A stretch of 64,000 bases of DNA from Planktothrix agardhii NIES-204 (GCA_003609755.1 AP017991.1:966001-1030000), one strand, 5' to 3'; numbered from the stretch's first letter, positions 26,649 to 35,740 are shown. Program-made: numbers and translations. The notes: generated from the letters alone by a model not told the origin.

Positions 26649-26975
26649 TTAATAGCGACCACGACCACCGCCACCGCCACCATAGCCACTGCGACTGCCA
26701 CCGCCACGATTGCCACCGCCACTTCCTCGGTCTTCTTTAGGTTTGGCTTTGTTAACTTTCAAATCTCGACCCATCCATTCCGCTCCATCTAGTGCTTGAA
26801 TAGCTGCTGTTTCTTCTGTGTCATTTTCCATTTCCACAAAAGCAAAGCCACGTACTCGACCTGTTTCACGATCTGTCGGGAGTTGAACCCGCTTAACATT
26901 ACCGTACTCTTCAAAGACCCCTCTTAGATCTTCTTCATTAACTTCATAAGAAAGATTGCCGACATAAATAGACAT
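26649..26975 (-). CDS. Gly-rich RRM protein, array copy 1
   Basis: A 108-residue cyanobacterial Rbp-type protein. One RRM covers residues 1-80: RNP2 is IYVGNLSY and RNP1 is RGFAFVEM. The tail after about residue 85 is Gly/Arg-rich and ends GGGGGGRGRY. Homologues are often cold-induced and bind mRNA or U-rich RNA; I infer the same. This copy is nearly identical to copy 2 (27324), with only a few changes in the domain and a slightly shorter tail. It is followed by a strong terminator and preceded by a long leader shared with the other copies. GGAG lies eight bases before the ATG. Confidence 0.93.
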   Translation of the reverse strand: MSIYVGNLSYEVNEEDLRGVFEEYGNVKRVQLPTDRETGRVRGFAFVEMENDTEETAAIQALDGAEWMGRDLKVNKAKPKEDRGSGGGNRGGGSRSGYGGGGGGRGRY

Positions 26976-27110
26976 AGGGTATCTCCAAAATTAAAATAGT
27001 GCGGAGGTTAGAATTTCGGAGAGAAGCCTGTCCAAACCAAACGGGAAATGCCCATCAAGACTACAAACAAAAGCTACAACCGAATTTTACTTTTATTAAC
27101 CAATTTAGTA
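26976..27110 (-). promoter_or_regulatory. Conserved 5' leader of RNA-binding protein copy 1
   Basis: Nearly identical to the leaders at 27657-27790 and 28387-28505. Reading 5' to 3' on the minus strand, it holds CTCTCCGAAATTCTAACCTCC shortly before the GGAG ribosome-binding site. TCTCC and CCTCC could pair with GGAGA and hide the start, so a post-transcriptional switch is plausible but unproven. Upstream of it to 27228 lies duplicated spacer with no gene. Confidence 0.6.
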
Positions 27111-27228
27111 TAACCTATTTTTAACTAAATTGACAATTCTGAAACAATTAGCAAAATTTGGGCTTGAGTGAGGAACCTTTTAATCTAGGGATTCAGCCCT
27201 ATCTAGCAACCTCAACTAATCTTAAATC

Positions 27229-27256
27229 AAAAAGCCTAGGTATCATTACCTAAGCT
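27229..27256 (-). terminator. Terminator of RNA-binding protein gene 2
   Basis: On the minus strand AGCTTAGGTA pairs with TACCTAGGCT and is followed by TTTTT. It is the duplicate of the terminator at 26551. Confidence 0.82.
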
Positions 27257-27323
27257 TTCCTTATTTAGATGAAATCGAGGATATCCTGGGAATCAGTCCT
27301 AATCCAAGGGGTCAAAAAGCCAT

Positions 27324-27656
27324 TTAATAGCGACCACGACCACCGCCACCGCCACCGCCACCATAGCCACCGCGACTGCCACCGCCACGATTGCCACCGC
27401 CACTTCCTCGGTCTTCTTTAGGTTTGGCTTTGTTAACTTTCAAATCTCGACCCATCCATTCGGCTCCATCTAGTGCTTCAATAGCTGCTGTTTCTTCTGT
27501 GTCATTTTCCATTTCCACAAAAGCAAAGCCACGTACTCGACCTGTTTCACGATCTGTCGGGAGTTGAACCCGCTTAACATTACCGTACTCTTTAAAGACC
27601 CCTCTTAGATCTTGTTCATTAACTTCATAAGAAAGATTACCGACATAAATAGACAT
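27324..27656 (-). CDS. Gly-rich RRM protein, array copy 2
   Basis: A 110-residue near twin of copy 1. The RRM differs at only a few positions (for example NEQDLRGVFKEYG instead of NEEDLRGVFEEYG), and the Gly-rich tail is two residues longer. The whole unit of gene, leader and terminator is repeated about 675 bases apart, which shows a recent tandem duplication. Because the proteins are so alike, gene dosage rather than new function may be the benefit. It has the same GGAG ribosome-binding site and leader as its neighbours. Confidence 0.93.
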   Translation of the reverse strand: MSIYVGNLSYEVNEQDLRGVFKEYGNVKRVQLPTDRETGRVRGFAFVEMENDTEETAAIEALDGAEWMGRDLKVNKAKPKEDRGSGGGNRGGGSRGGYGGGGGGGGRGRY

Positions 27657-27790
27657 AGGGTATCTCCAAAATCAAAATAGTGCGGAGGTTAGAATTTCGG
27701 AGAGAAGCCTGTCCAAACCAAACGGGAAATGCCCATCAAGACTACAAACAAAAGCTACAACCGAATTTTACTCTCATTAATCACTCTAGT
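27657..27790 (-). promoter_or_regulatory. Conserved 5' leader of RNA-binding protein copy 2
   Basis: Same leader as copy 1, including the CTCTCC...CCTCCGCAC block and the GGAGATACCCT ribosome-binding region. The spacer from 27791 to 27938 repeats that upstream of copy 1 and carries a decayed terminator-like stem near 27910; no gene is present. Confidence 0.6.
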
Positions 27791-27938
27791 ATAACCTATT
27801 TTTAACTAAATTGACAATTCTGAAACAATTAGCAAAATTTGGGCTTGAGTGAGGAACCTTTTAATCTAGGGATTCAGCCCTATCTAGCAACCTCAACTAA
27901 TCTTAAATCAAAAAGCCTAGATATTACGACCTAACCAA

Positions 27939-27977
27939 TAAAAAAGCTCAGGTATCGCGTATCGCGACCTAAGCCTT
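27939..27977 (-). terminator. Terminator of RNA-binding protein gene 3
   Basis: GGCTTAGGT and ACCTGAGC form the outer stem, with an inner CGCG...CGCG pairing. Runs of T follow on both strands, so it may work in both directions; on the minus strand it follows the stop at 28042. Confidence 0.75.
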
Positions 27978-28041
27978 TTTATTGAGATGAAATCAAGGAG
28001 ACCCTCAAAGTCAATACTAATCGAAGGGGTTAAAAAGCCAT

Positions 28042-28386
28042 TTAATAGCGACCACGACCACCGCCACCGCCACCGCCACCACCGCGACCACCGCCACCGC
28101 CACCACCATAGGCGGAACGACCACCAACACCTGGTCCTCGGTCTTCTTTAGGTTTGGCTTTGTTCACTTTCATGGTTCGACCCATCCATTCCGCTCCATC
28201 AAGCTCTTCAATGGCTTTGTCTTCTTGCGTTTCAGTTTCCATTTCCACAAAAGCAAAGCCTCTGACTTTTCCTGTTTCACGGTCTTTAGGAAGTTGAACC
28301 CGTTTAACCTCACCGTACTCTTTAAAGACATTTTTTAGATCGTCTTCACTAACGTCATAAGAAAGATTACCGACATAAATAGACAT
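28042..28386 (-). CDS. Gly-rich RRM protein, array copy 3
   Basis: A 114-residue member of the same family, more diverged than copies 1 and 2: the RRM begins MSIYVGNLSYDVSEDDLKNV and the tail is longer and richer in Gly. RNP1 is RGFAFVEM as in the others. The leader is conserved, including the Shine-Dalgarno context, while the coding part differs, which suggests selection on the leader as well as on the protein. Likely role is RNA binding during cold or stress, inferred from the family. Confidence 0.93.
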   Translation of the reverse strand: MSIYVGNLSYDVSEDDLKNVFKEYGEVKRVQLPKDRETGKVRGFAFVEMETETQEDKAIEELDGAEWMGRTMKVNKAKPKEDRGPGVGGRSAYGGGGGGGRGGGGGGGGGRGRY

Positions 28387-28505
28387 AGGGTATCTCCAAA
28401 ATCAAAATAGTGCGGAGGTTGGAATTTCGGAGAGAAGCCTGTCCAAACCAAACGGGAAATGCCCATCAAGACTACAAACAAAAGCTACAACCGAATTTTA
28501 CTCTC
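28387..28505 (-). promoter_or_regulatory. Conserved 5' leader of RNA-binding protein copy 3
   Basis: Same leader block as in copies 1 and 2, with one change (GGAATTTC in place of AGAATTTC on the plus strand). The interval 28506-28756 beyond it has no gene and no element I can name. Confidence 0.58.
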
Positions 28506-28756
28506 ACTGATTACTTTAGCACAACCTGTTGAAAAACAGGCACTTACACTCCTGCAACAATCCTGGGGATTCGTCTGGGAATTTTTTCTCCACTGAGGAC
28601 TACTTTTAGTACAAATATAAGCATTCATTCTGCTATCCTTGTCCTTGCCGCAAGCTCCTCAAGCGTAAATTTTTTCCCAGTCCGGGAGTGGGTTTTAATG
28701 TCTTGCACTGACAACTTTCACTCTAAAAAATTACAGGGCAGAAGAGAAGTCAAATT

Positions 28757-29068
28757 TTAGTAGCTTCGTGAGCTATTTCTGTTATTTCCCCAGCCACGAC
28801 CAGAATGATCAGAAGGCTTGCGATCTTCTCTAGGTCTGGCTTTATTCACCTTCAGGACTCGACCCATCCATTCTGCTGAATCGAGTTCACCAATTGCTTT
28901 GGTTTCTTCGTCATCCGTTGCCATTTTGATGAAGCCAAAACCCCGTTTTCTTTGGGTTTCCCGGTCAATGGGAATTTGAACATCTGTAACGGAACCATAT
29001 TCACCAAACACTTGAGTGAGGTCGGTTTCTGTTACGTCGTAAGACAGATTGCCTACATAAATCGTCAT
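28757..29068 (-). CDS. RRM protein, array copy 4 (short tail)
   Basis: A 103-residue member of the array, the most diverged. The RRM is complete (IYVGNLSYDVTETDL and RKRGFGFIKM), but the tail is short and Ser/Arg/Asn-rich (GRGWGNNRNSSRSY) rather than a Gly run. It may have a different RNA preference or partner. Its leader keeps only the core CTCCGAATTCCAATCTCCGCAC-like pattern, with AAAAGG as the ribosome-binding site. It is first in the direction of transcription of the four genes. No clear terminator follows it. Confidence 0.92.
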   Translation of the reverse strand: MTIYVGNLSYDVTETDLTQVFGEYGSVTDVQIPIDRETQRKRGFGFIKMATDDEETKAIGELDSAEWMGRVLKVNKARPREDRKPSDHSGRGWGNNRNSSRSY

Positions 29069-29330
29069 TAATTACCTTTTCAGTCAAAAATCAAGGGGTG
29101 TGCGGAGATTGGAATTCGGAGGCAAGCGGGTAGAACTTACACTAAAGAGCGAAAACATTCCTGATGCCGTAGCAAACTAGGCTACCGATATCTAATCCTT
29201 ATTAGAATCATAACATTCTTTTTGGGAAATGCTGTATCTATCTTTTGGTAGACTTAATTTTCATGACTTGATTGTGCTTAAACTGAATCCTATCTAGGCT
29301 CCGATCCGATTGTTACATATTGTGAACTAC

Positions 29331-29486
29331 CTACACTGACCTGATGGTACAGTGTAGGCTTCCCAATTCAATGGGGACTGCCTCGGACTTCATGGATTTT
29401 TTACGTCCCGAAGATTTTGGTCTTACATCCCCTCCAAGGGCAGAGAATCTCGTTTTAAACCAACTTTTTACTTTTTTCACCCCGGC
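29331..29486 (-). pseudogene. C-terminal remnant of a TnpB-like transposase gene
   Basis: The reverse strand has one open stretch of about 51 codons ending in a stop at 29331. It reads ...TRFSALGGDVRPKSSG... and ends EAVPIELGSLHCTIRSV. This tail looks like the poorly conserved end of cyanobacterial TnpB proteins of IS200/IS605-type elements. A TAA at 29487 closes the frame upstream and the catalytic part is missing. A hairpin (CCCCGGCTT with AAGCACGGGG) lies at 29481-29500, next to the ssb stop. The rest of 29069-29330 holds the promoter and leader of array copy 4. The assignment rests on pattern memory, not on a search. Confidence 0.45.
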
Positions 29487-29525
29487 TTAAAAGCACGGGG
29501 CGTGATTATTTCTACACAACTTCAG

Positions 29526-30134
29526 TTAAAATTTTCGACTTTCAAACCCAACCCGGGGACAATTCATTTCTAATTCCCAAAAGTCAGTCAATCCCATCTT
29601 AATTGTTTGGAATGGGACAGGTCGCATAAACGGAATCGGATCGTAATCGGGGTTATCGGGTTCATCGGGGGCAGTTGTTCTAGGGGGGGCGGAATTAGTC
29701 GGGGGACGACGGGATTCTTGGGGTTCGTCGGTAGTCGAGGCAGAAGTGCTGGCGCGACGTGAGCCCAAGGGAACCACTTTGTTTTGAGTCGGGGTGGCGG
29801 GATCGAAAGTTTGGGTGGGTCTGGAAAGATCCATTTGTGCCGGATAAATCCGTTGGGCAGTCAGTTCTGCCCGCTTTTCCTTAAATCCTTCCTGTCGTTC
29901 AATGGTATTCATTCCCAAACGACCTTCGATAATAATTTGATCTCCTTGATGATATTTTTCGTGAACTTCCTGCGCGAAATTTCCCCATGCGATTACTTTT
30001 AAAGTGGCGGGCGGATCGACATCCCGTAGTCCGGGAAACTGAACCAACATTTCAGTAAGGGCAATTTGATTATCGGGGGTATAACGAAGTTGCGGATCTT
30101 GAATGATCTCCGCCATTAGAATAATACTGTTCAT
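29526..30134 (-). CDS. Single-stranded DNA-binding protein, Ycf41 type with long tail
   Basis: OB-fold SSB of the cyanobacterial/plastid Ycf41 type. The first about 105 residues are typical: NSIILMAEIIQDPQLRYTPD, ATLKVIAWGNFAQEV and GDQIIIEGRLGMNTIERQ. A Pro/Thr/Ser-rich linker follows, then a C-terminal part with YDPIPFMRPVPF, which recalls the acidic DDDIPF-type tip that recruits repair proteins, but here another 30 residues follow it. I chose the ATG at 30134 (MNSIILMAE); an upstream in-frame start at 30179 adds 15 unlikely residues. The unusual end of the protein lies next to the TnpB remnant, so the tail may have been altered by that insertion. Confidence 0.82.
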   Translation of the reverse strand: MNSIILMAEIIQDPQLRYTPDNQIALTEMLVQFPGLRDVDPPATLKVIAWGNFAQEVHEKYHQGDQIIIEGRLGMNTIERQEGFKEKRAELTAQRIYPAQMDLSRPTQTFDPATPTQNKVVPLGSRRASTSASTTDEPQESRRPPTNSAPPRTTAPDEPDNPDYDPIPFMRPVPFQTIKMGLTDFWELEMNCPRVGFESRKF

Positions 30135-30268
30135 TTTTTGATCAATAAATTTGTTTGCCGTGGGAGTGTTCTCCCTCACTATTCATGAAACTCTCCCCAA
30201 GAGTTGAGTTTTTTCAATCATGACATTTTTATTGGAAAATTTAAACGGTTTTTGATTAATTTTTTACC

Positions 30269-32800
30269 CTAAATATCTTCGCGGTGATCCATCCCTTGGG
30301 ATTGATTCACAAAATCATGAACTAAATTGCGGTATTCTCGCAGGGTCGTATCAACCCAATCTCGATCAACACTATTGGCAAAAATATGAACCTGCGGCTC
30401 TCCCGCATCGGGTAAAACCAGAACCCAGTTATCATCTTGGTAGTTAATTAATTTGACTCCATCAATTAATTCTAGGTTGTCGGGGGAATGGGTTTCGACT
30501 AAATGCCGCATTAATGCTCCTTTAATTGTCCAAGGACAACGCACGGTATAGCGACGATGGACGACATGGGGTAAATCCGCCCGTACTTGGGTTAGTGAGC
30601 GCTCTTGGCTGGTTAACAGTTCAATAATTTTAGCAATGGAAAACATCGCATCAAACCCGGGATGCAGTTGGGGAAAGATAAATCCCATATCGCCACTGCC
30701 ACCTAAAACTACGTTAGGATTGCGGTGACAAGCTTCCATTAAGGCCGTTGGGTTTGCCTTGGTACGGATGACTTTAGCATCGTAACGACGGGCAATTTGT
30801 TCGACGGCCGAAGATGTATGCACCGGAACTACGATGGTACTGCGGGGATGGGAAGTTAAGACCATATTCACCATCAAAGAGGTTAAAAATTCCCCTCGAA
30901 TGGGACTTCCGGTTTCATCTACTAACATAAATTGTTCCCCATTGGCATAAACCTGGGCTCCAAAATTAGCCCGTAGCGCTTCTACAACTCGTCCTAATTG
31001 ATCGAGTAAATTTTCTCGTTCAGGAACCGATAAAGCGGTATGATTTAAACTAGCATTTAAAACCACCGCATCACAGCCAAATTTAGCTAAAAGTTGGGGT
31101 AAAATTGCCCCAGAAACCGCATAAACATAGTCAATAACTACCTTGGCGTTACTGTAGCGTAAAATTTCACTATTGATATGTTTACTAAAACTGGCACTAT
31201 AAATATCTAATAAATCAACCGTATAACTGACGTTACCAATTTCAGGAATTTGCGCCCGTCTCAAATCTTCCTTGAAATAAGCCCCTTCAATTTTTTTCTC
31301 CTTGGCTTTGGTAATACTAATTCCTTTATTATCCAAAAATTCAATTAATAAATAGTCTGCCCGTTCTGGGGAGAGGCGAACGTGAATTCCCCCCGCTACA
31401 TTTAAAGTAGGAATAGCCGTGCGAGTGATGGGAATGGCGGTGGCATCTAAGTTAATAATATTCACCCCAACGGACATTAAACCTGCCACTAAAGAACGAG
31501 TCACCATCCGAGAAATCGGCCGTTGATCCCGGGAAACTGCTACCAAAGAACCGGGTTTTAAAGTTGACCCAAAAGCCGCCCCCAATTTAACCGCAAATTC
31601 CGGGGTAATATCAATATTTGCTAATCCTTGCACCCCCCTTTGACCGAATAAATTGCGTTGGGCCGTATTCCCCCAAATTAAATTAATATTCAGGGTAGCC
31701 CCGGATTCGATTTTTTTACTTGGCCAGACCCGCACCCCCGGACTAATTTGGGCTTCTTCCCCGACACTGGATAAGGAGCCCACCACCGCCCCTTCGAGGA
31801 CATGGGCACGACGTCCCACCCGCGCACCCCGGGCAATTACACAGGCCCGTAAATGGGCATCATCCCCAATAATCGCCCCATTCCAAATAATTGGCCGTTT
31901 GATATTGGCATCGGCCCCGATGGTGATATTATCGCCAATCACGCTTCCGGCTTCAATTTGCGCCCTCGCCCCAATGCGACAATTCCGACCAATCAAAACC
32001 GGGGTTTCGATCACGGCGGTTTCATCAATAAAGGTATTTTCTCCAATCCACAGACCCGGAGAAGGTTCGGGGTAGGCAATTTTCAGTTTCACTTTCCCCA
32101 TTAAGGCATCATAATGGGCTTCTCTATAGATGTCTAAATGACCAATATCACACCAATAATTATTAGCAATAAACCCATACATGGGTATCCCTTTTTCTAG
32201 GAGTAAGGGAAATAAATCTTGGGAAAAATCACATTCTTGATCAAAGGGAAGATACTCTAAAACTTCTGGTTCTAAAATATAGGTTCCGGTATTCACCGTA
32301 TCGGAGAAAACTTCACTGGCGGCGGGTTTTTCTAAAAAGCGATTAATTCGATGATTTTCGTCGGTAATGACCACACCAAACTCAATGGGGTTGGGCATTC
32401 GGGTTAGAATCAAGGTGGCTTTGGATTGTTTCTGCTGATGAAATTCTATGGCGGCAGTTAAATCAAAATCCGTAACACTATCTCCACTAATTACTAAAAA
32501 GGTTTTATCTAAAAGTTCGGCAATATTTTTGACACAACCTGCGGTTCCCAGGGGTTGATCTTCTTCCACCGCATAAGTGATTTGTACCCCTAAATGACTG
32601 CCATCATGAAAATATTCTCGCATCACATCGGGAAGATAATGCAATGTGGCGATCACTTCTGTAATATTATGTTGTTTGAGGAGATTGATAATATGTTCAG
32701 CAATCGGACGATTGAGTATGGGTACCATCGGTTTAGGCAGATCGCAGGTTAACGGTCTTAGTCGTGTTCCTGATCCACCGGCCATTAGCACTGCTCGCAT
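30269..32800 (-). CDS. GDP-mannose pyrophosphorylase-like / phosphomannomutase-like fusion
   Basis: An 843-residue protein with three parts. Residues 1-230 are a nucleotidyltransferase with [20 protein letters not shown] and the FLEKP block. Residues about 245-380 are a left-handed beta-helix of hexapeptide repeats ([20 protein letters not shown]). Residues about 390-830 are a phosphohexomutase-like domain. In the mutase part the phosphoserine loop is missing: the usual TASHNP is replaced by H473-V-R-L-S-P. The metal loop DGDGDR reads GGSGDM near residue 704. The N-terminal half probably makes a nucleotide sugar for cell-surface polysaccharide; the C-terminal half is probably not a mutase and may sense metabolites. 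Many cyanobacteria carry this fusion. Start ATG at 32800 with an AGGAGG ribosome-binding site. Confidence 0.86.
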   Translation of the reverse strand: MRAVLMAGGSGTRLRPLTCDLPKPMVPILNRPIAEHIINLLKQHNITEVIATLHYLPDVMREYFHDGSHLGVQITYAVEEDQPLGTAGCVKNIAELLDKTFLVISGDSVTDFDLTAAIEFHQQKQSKATLILTRMPNPIEFGVVITDENHRINRFLEKPAASEVFSDTVNTGTYILEPEVLEYLPFDQECDFSQDLFPLLLEKGIPMYGFIANNYWCDIGHLDIYREAHYDALMGKVKLKIAYPEPSPGLWIGENTFIDETAVIETPVLIGRNCRIGARAQIEAGSVIGDNITIGADANIKRPIIWNGAIIGDDAHLRACVIARGARVGRRAHVLEGAVVGSLSSVGEEAQISPGVRVWPSKKIESGATLNINLIWGNTAQRNLFGQRGVQGLANIDITPEFAVKLGAAFGSTLKPGSLVAVSRDQRPISRMVTRSLVAGLMSVGVNIINLDATAIPITRTAIPTLNVAGGIHVRLSPERADYLLIEFLDNKGISITKAKEKKIEGAYFKEDLRRAQIPEIGNVSYTVDLLDIYSASFSKHINSEILRYSNAKVVIDYVYAVSGAILPQLLAKFGCDAVVLNASLNHTALSVPERENLLDQLGRVVEALRANFGAQVYANGEQFMLVDETGSPIRGEFLTSLMVNMVLTSHPRSTIVVPVHTSSAVEQIARRYDAKVIRTKANPTALMEACHRNPNVVLGGSGDMGFIFPQLHPGFDAMFSIAKIIELLTSQERSLTQVRADLPHVVHRRYTVRCPWTIKGALMRHLVETHSPDNLELIDGVKLINYQDDNWVLVLPDAGEPQVHIFANSVDRDWVDTTLREYRNLVHDFVNQSQGMDHREDI

Positions 32801-33029
32801 ATATCCTCCTGATTGATTTAGCTTGATTTGGTGATCCGGTGTTTTTCGGATTTGATCACAGCTAGGTTTATAATTAAAAACCTTCTCAATATATAGAATA
32901 GCAAATTTCCTATGGAATTGCTTCCCTTTTAACCTATGTCAACCCCAATCACCATTCTCTAAGATTAACTGCTAGAATAGACCTATGTTTACTGTGTCTA
33001 TCATCCTTTAGGTATAAAATCTTTCAGAT

Positions 33030-33227
33030 ATGAATTCCCTAATTACCCTAGTATTAGTCGTTATTTATGCAGGTGGAATCTGGAAATTTTGGACGGGGTT
33101 TGAAAATACCAACTTCAACCGCAGTTTCCAAAACCGTCTGATCTTCTCCCTGTTATGGCCAGTTTTATTTGTATTTAATCCTTCCTATCGGAAAAACTTT
33201 AAAAAAGCATTGAAAGGCTCAAAATAG
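33030..33227 (+). CDS. Small membrane protein, conserved cyanobacterial type
   Basis: A 65-residue protein with one clear N-terminal membrane helix (LITLVLVVIYAGGIWKFW), a short polar middle and a second hydrophobic stretch (LIFSLLWPVLFVF) before a very basic end (YRKNFKKALKGSK). The inside-positive rule would put the C-terminus in the cytoplasm. I know of similar small hypothetical proteins in cyanobacteria but no function. It starts about 230 bases from the divergent fusion gene and is followed by a terminator. Confidence 0.7.
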   Translation: MNSLITLVLVVIYAGGIWKFWTGFENTNFNRSFQNRLIFSLLWPVLFVFNPSYRKNFKKALKGSK

Positions 33228-33272
33228 ACTGATATAGCAATTCGCGCCGATGTCATAATCTTTGATTGTGGC

Positions 33273-33302
33273 GGTTTGGTCTCCAAACCTAGGGGTTTTT
33301 TT
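33273..33302 (+). terminator. Terminator after the small membrane protein
   Basis: GGTTTGG pairs with CCAAACC around TCT, and a run of seven T follows after TAGGGG, about 45 bases after the stop at 33227. Confidence 0.75.
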
Positions 33303-33319
33303 CACAAATCTTACAATGA

Positions 33320-34039
33320 ATGGCTAAATCTTCTAATTCATCGGGTTTTTTCAATTTGTCTGTGAGTTCCGACCCTTTAGAAAGGGCGATCGCTTCGATT
33401 GCCAATCGTTTTAATCAAGAATATCAAGGGGGATCTTTTGATTTACCTCCAGAGGTTGAAACGATGGCAATTTTTCGCGATCGCATAGCTGGAACTTTAT
33501 CAGAAAAAATCACTTCTCCCTTTTGGGAAATTGCCAAACCGCAAAAAAATCAGCACTGTTTAGATATTGGTTGTGGGGTCAGTTTTCTAATTTATCCTTG
33601 GCGAGATTGGGGAGCTTTATTTTATGGTCAAGAAATTAGTACGGTGGCAAAAGACGCCCTGAATATTCGAGGGCCACAATTAAATTCTAAACTGTTTAAA
33701 GGAGTAACTTTAGCCCCCGGTCATCAATTGCAATATGAGGCAAATCAGTTTGATTTAGCGATCGCCACCGGATGGAGTTGTTACTATCCAATCAGTTATT
33801 GGAAATTGGTTTTAAAAGAAGTCAAGCGGGTAGTTAAACCCGGGGGAGATTTTGTTTTTGATGTTCTGATTCCCGATGCTGAATTAGCCGAAGATTGGGC
33901 AATATTAGAAACCTATTTAGGCACAGAAGTTTTCTTGGAAACCCTAGAAAATTGGGAAACGATCATTAAAGAAACGGGGGCTAAAATTTTAAAACGCCAG
34001 CCCGGAACTTTGTTTCAACTCTATAAAATCCGCTTTTAA
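33320..34039 (+). CDS. Class I SAM-dependent methyltransferase
   Basis: A 239-residue protein with a Rossmann-type methyltransferase core. Motif I is CLDIGCGVSFLIYPW at about residue 75; the post-I acidic residue follows (YGQEIS), then DLAIATGWSCYYPIS and VKRVVKPGGDFVFDVL, the usual post-motif block before strand five. The substrate is not predictable. It lies only eight bases upstream of the SafE-like membrane protein gene and may be cotranscribed with it. The ATG at 33320 is one of two overlapping ATGs (33316 in another frame), and the downstream frame is clearly coding. Confidence 0.83.
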   Translation: MAKSSNSSGFFNLSVSSDPLERAIASIANRFNQEYQGGSFDLPPEVETMAIFRDRIAGTLSEKITSPFWEIAKPQKNQHCLDIGCGVSFLIYPWRDWGALFYGQEISTVAKDALNIRGPQLNSKLFKGVTLAPGHQLQYEANQFDLAIATGWSCYYPISYWKLVLKEVKRVVKPGGDFVFDVLIPDAELAEDWAILETYLGTEVFLETLENWETIIKETGAKILKRQPGTLFQLYKIRF

Positions 34040-34047
34040 ACGGAATC

Positions 34048-35271
34048 ATGATCATTGACGTATTGTTAATTGGTGCTTTAGGATTTCTGGGGAGTTTTGG
34101 TCACTGTTTGGGAATGTGCGGCCCCTTAACCGTTGCTTTTTCTGTTTCCGATGAATCCCTCTCCCCTGGCAAAATTCCCTGGCAATTTCACCTATTATTA
34201 AATTTCGGCCGGATTCTTAGTTATGCCTTAATTGGGGCGATGATTGGCGGGTTGGGTTCGGTTTTAATTGCTGGGGGACAAATGGCAGGAATTGGCAGTA
34301 TTTTTCGCCAAGGGATGGCGATTTTTACTGGAATTCTATTGATTATTTTAGGATTAGCTCAAATTAATCCTACCGTCTTTCGTCGTTTCCCGATTATCCA
34401 TCCCTTATCCCCGAAAAATTTACATAATTACCTAAGTAAAATCATGGTAAATGTATCTTTACAAAATCATGTTTTTACTCCAATTTTATTGGGATTAATT
34501 TGGGGTTTAATTCCCTGTGGTTTTCTCTACACAGCCCAAATTAAAGCCGCAGAAACAGGAAATTTAGGGTTGGGAATGCTAACTATGTTAGCCTTTGGAC
34601 TCGGAACTTTCCCGACAATGTTAGGGGTGGGATTATTAACCGGAAAATTCACCGCCGACCGTCGCGGTCAACTCTTTAGACTGGGGGGATGGATTACTTT
34701 ATTAATCGGAATTTTAACCCTATTAAGAACCGGAAATCATGTTGATTATACTGGTTATGGATCTTTAATTAGTTTAATGTTCGCCTTAATTGCCCGTCCA
34801 ATTAGTCGGTTATGGTCGCAACCTTTAAAATATAGACGCTTTTTAGGAGTTGGTGCATTTGTATTAGCTATTGTTCATACGGTGCAAATGTTAGATCATA
34901 CGTTTCAATGGAATTTAACTGCTTTTGAATTTATGATTCCCCAACATCAACTGGGAATAATAGCGGGGGGATTAGCATTATTATTGATGATTCCGGCGGC
35001 GATCACCAGTTTTGATCATATTCAAAATTATTTAGGAATATTCTGGCGTAGAATTCATTTATTAGCGGTTCCCGCATTAATTTTTATAGTGATTCATGCT
35101 CTGTTCATTGGTTCTAATTATTTTGGTAGATTTGATCTAACATTTTTTGATCAATTAAGAGGTTTTATTTTTATTATTGTAACTTTAATGGTATTATTGA
35201 TTAGGTATCTGCCTGTTTGGTCAATATTGGGATTAGAAAAATTTTATGTTGCGCCCCTTAAGCAAAAATAA
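34048..35271 (+). CDS. SafE/DsbD-like membrane protein fused to ferric-reductase-like helices
   Basis: A 407-residue membrane protein. The first half, about residues 1-230, has six helices with two Cys motifs: GHCLGMCGP near residue 20 and LIPCGFLY near 160. These match the UreH/SafE/DsbD-like (sulfite exporter or copper-handling) domain. The second half has helices with paired His (IVHTVQMLDH, then RIHLLAVPALIFIVIHALF) resembling ferric-reductase/MsrQ-like heme-binding regions. I infer a role in thiol, metal or electron transfer across the membrane. The next gene, an exported protein, overlaps its 3' end by 26 bases, so they probably work together. Start ATG 34048. Confidence 0.78.
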   Translation: MIIDVLLIGALGFLGSFGHCLGMCGPLTVAFSVSDESLSPGKIPWQFHLLLNFGRILSYALIGAMIGGLGSVLIAGGQMAGIGSIFRQGMAIFTGILLIILGLAQINPTVFRRFPIIHPLSPKNLHNYLSKIMVNVSLQNHVFTPILLGLIWGLIPCGFLYTAQIKAAETGNLGLGMLTMLAFGLGTFPTMLGVGLLTGKFTADRRGQLFRLGGWITLLIGILTLLRTGNHVDYTGYGSLISLMFALIARPISRLWSQPLKYRRFLGVGAFVLAIVHTVQMLDHTFQWNLTAFEFMIPQHQLGIIAGGLALLLMIPAAITSFDHIQNYLGIFWRRIHLLAVPALIFIVIHALFIGSNYFGRFDLTFFDQLRGFIFIIVTLMVLLIRYLPVWSILGLEKFYVAPLKQK

Positions 35272-35716
35272 GTCTTTAAAATTATTATTAATTATTGGAA
35301 CATTCCTCTGTGTTCAACCCCTACAAAAATTCTCCTATTCTAACCCGGCTATTGCCCATGAAGTAGAAGTGTCTGGAGATGTGGCGGTAACATTCCACCT
35401 AGAACCTAATCATAATCCCCGGTCAGGAGAAAAAGCAATAGTTTGGTTTGCATTAACCCGTCGCGGCGGAAAAATCATTCCCCTATCTGAATGTAATTGT
35501 CAATTGGCGATTTATCGAGAACCTCGGTCATCAAATACACAGCCATTAATGCAGCCCCAATTAAAAGCTATTTCTGCGGAAAAATATCAGGGTATCCCCG
35601 GAACAGAAATTATATTTCCCCAAGCTGGAATTTATCAATTAGAATTGAAAGGAACTGCTAAAAATAATAATGATTTTAAACCTTTTAAAACCAGTTATTC
35701 TGTGACAGTTCGATAA
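35246..35716 (+). CDS. Exported protein paired with the SafE-like gene
   Basis: A 156-residue protein with a signal peptide (basic start, then LKLLLIIGTFLCVQPL). The mature part looks like a single beta-sandwich: EVEVSGDVAVTFHLEPNHNP, AIVWFALTRRGGKIIPLSEC and PQAGIYQLELKG. Two Cys (SECNCQL) and several His could bind metal. The layout recalls YtkA- or CopC-like periplasmic proteins, but the match is not firm. It overlaps the upstream gene by 26 bases, so translation is probably coupled. Confidence 0.68.
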   Translation: MLRPLSKNKSLKLLLIIGTFLCVQPLQKFSYSNPAIAHEVEVSGDVAVTFHLEPNHNPRSGEKAIVWFALTRRGGKIIPLSECNCQLAIYREPRSSNTQPLMQPQLKAISAEKYQGIPGTEIIFPQAGIYQLELKGTAKNNNDFKPFKTSYSVTVR

Positions 35717-35740
35717 ATTTTAACCAAATTTTATCACCAG

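Noticed and set aside
26649-29068. Repeated spacing of the RNA-binding protein units as a possible CRISPR-like array
   Set aside because: The repeats are whole genes of about 675 bp with coding content, not short direct repeats with unique spacers.
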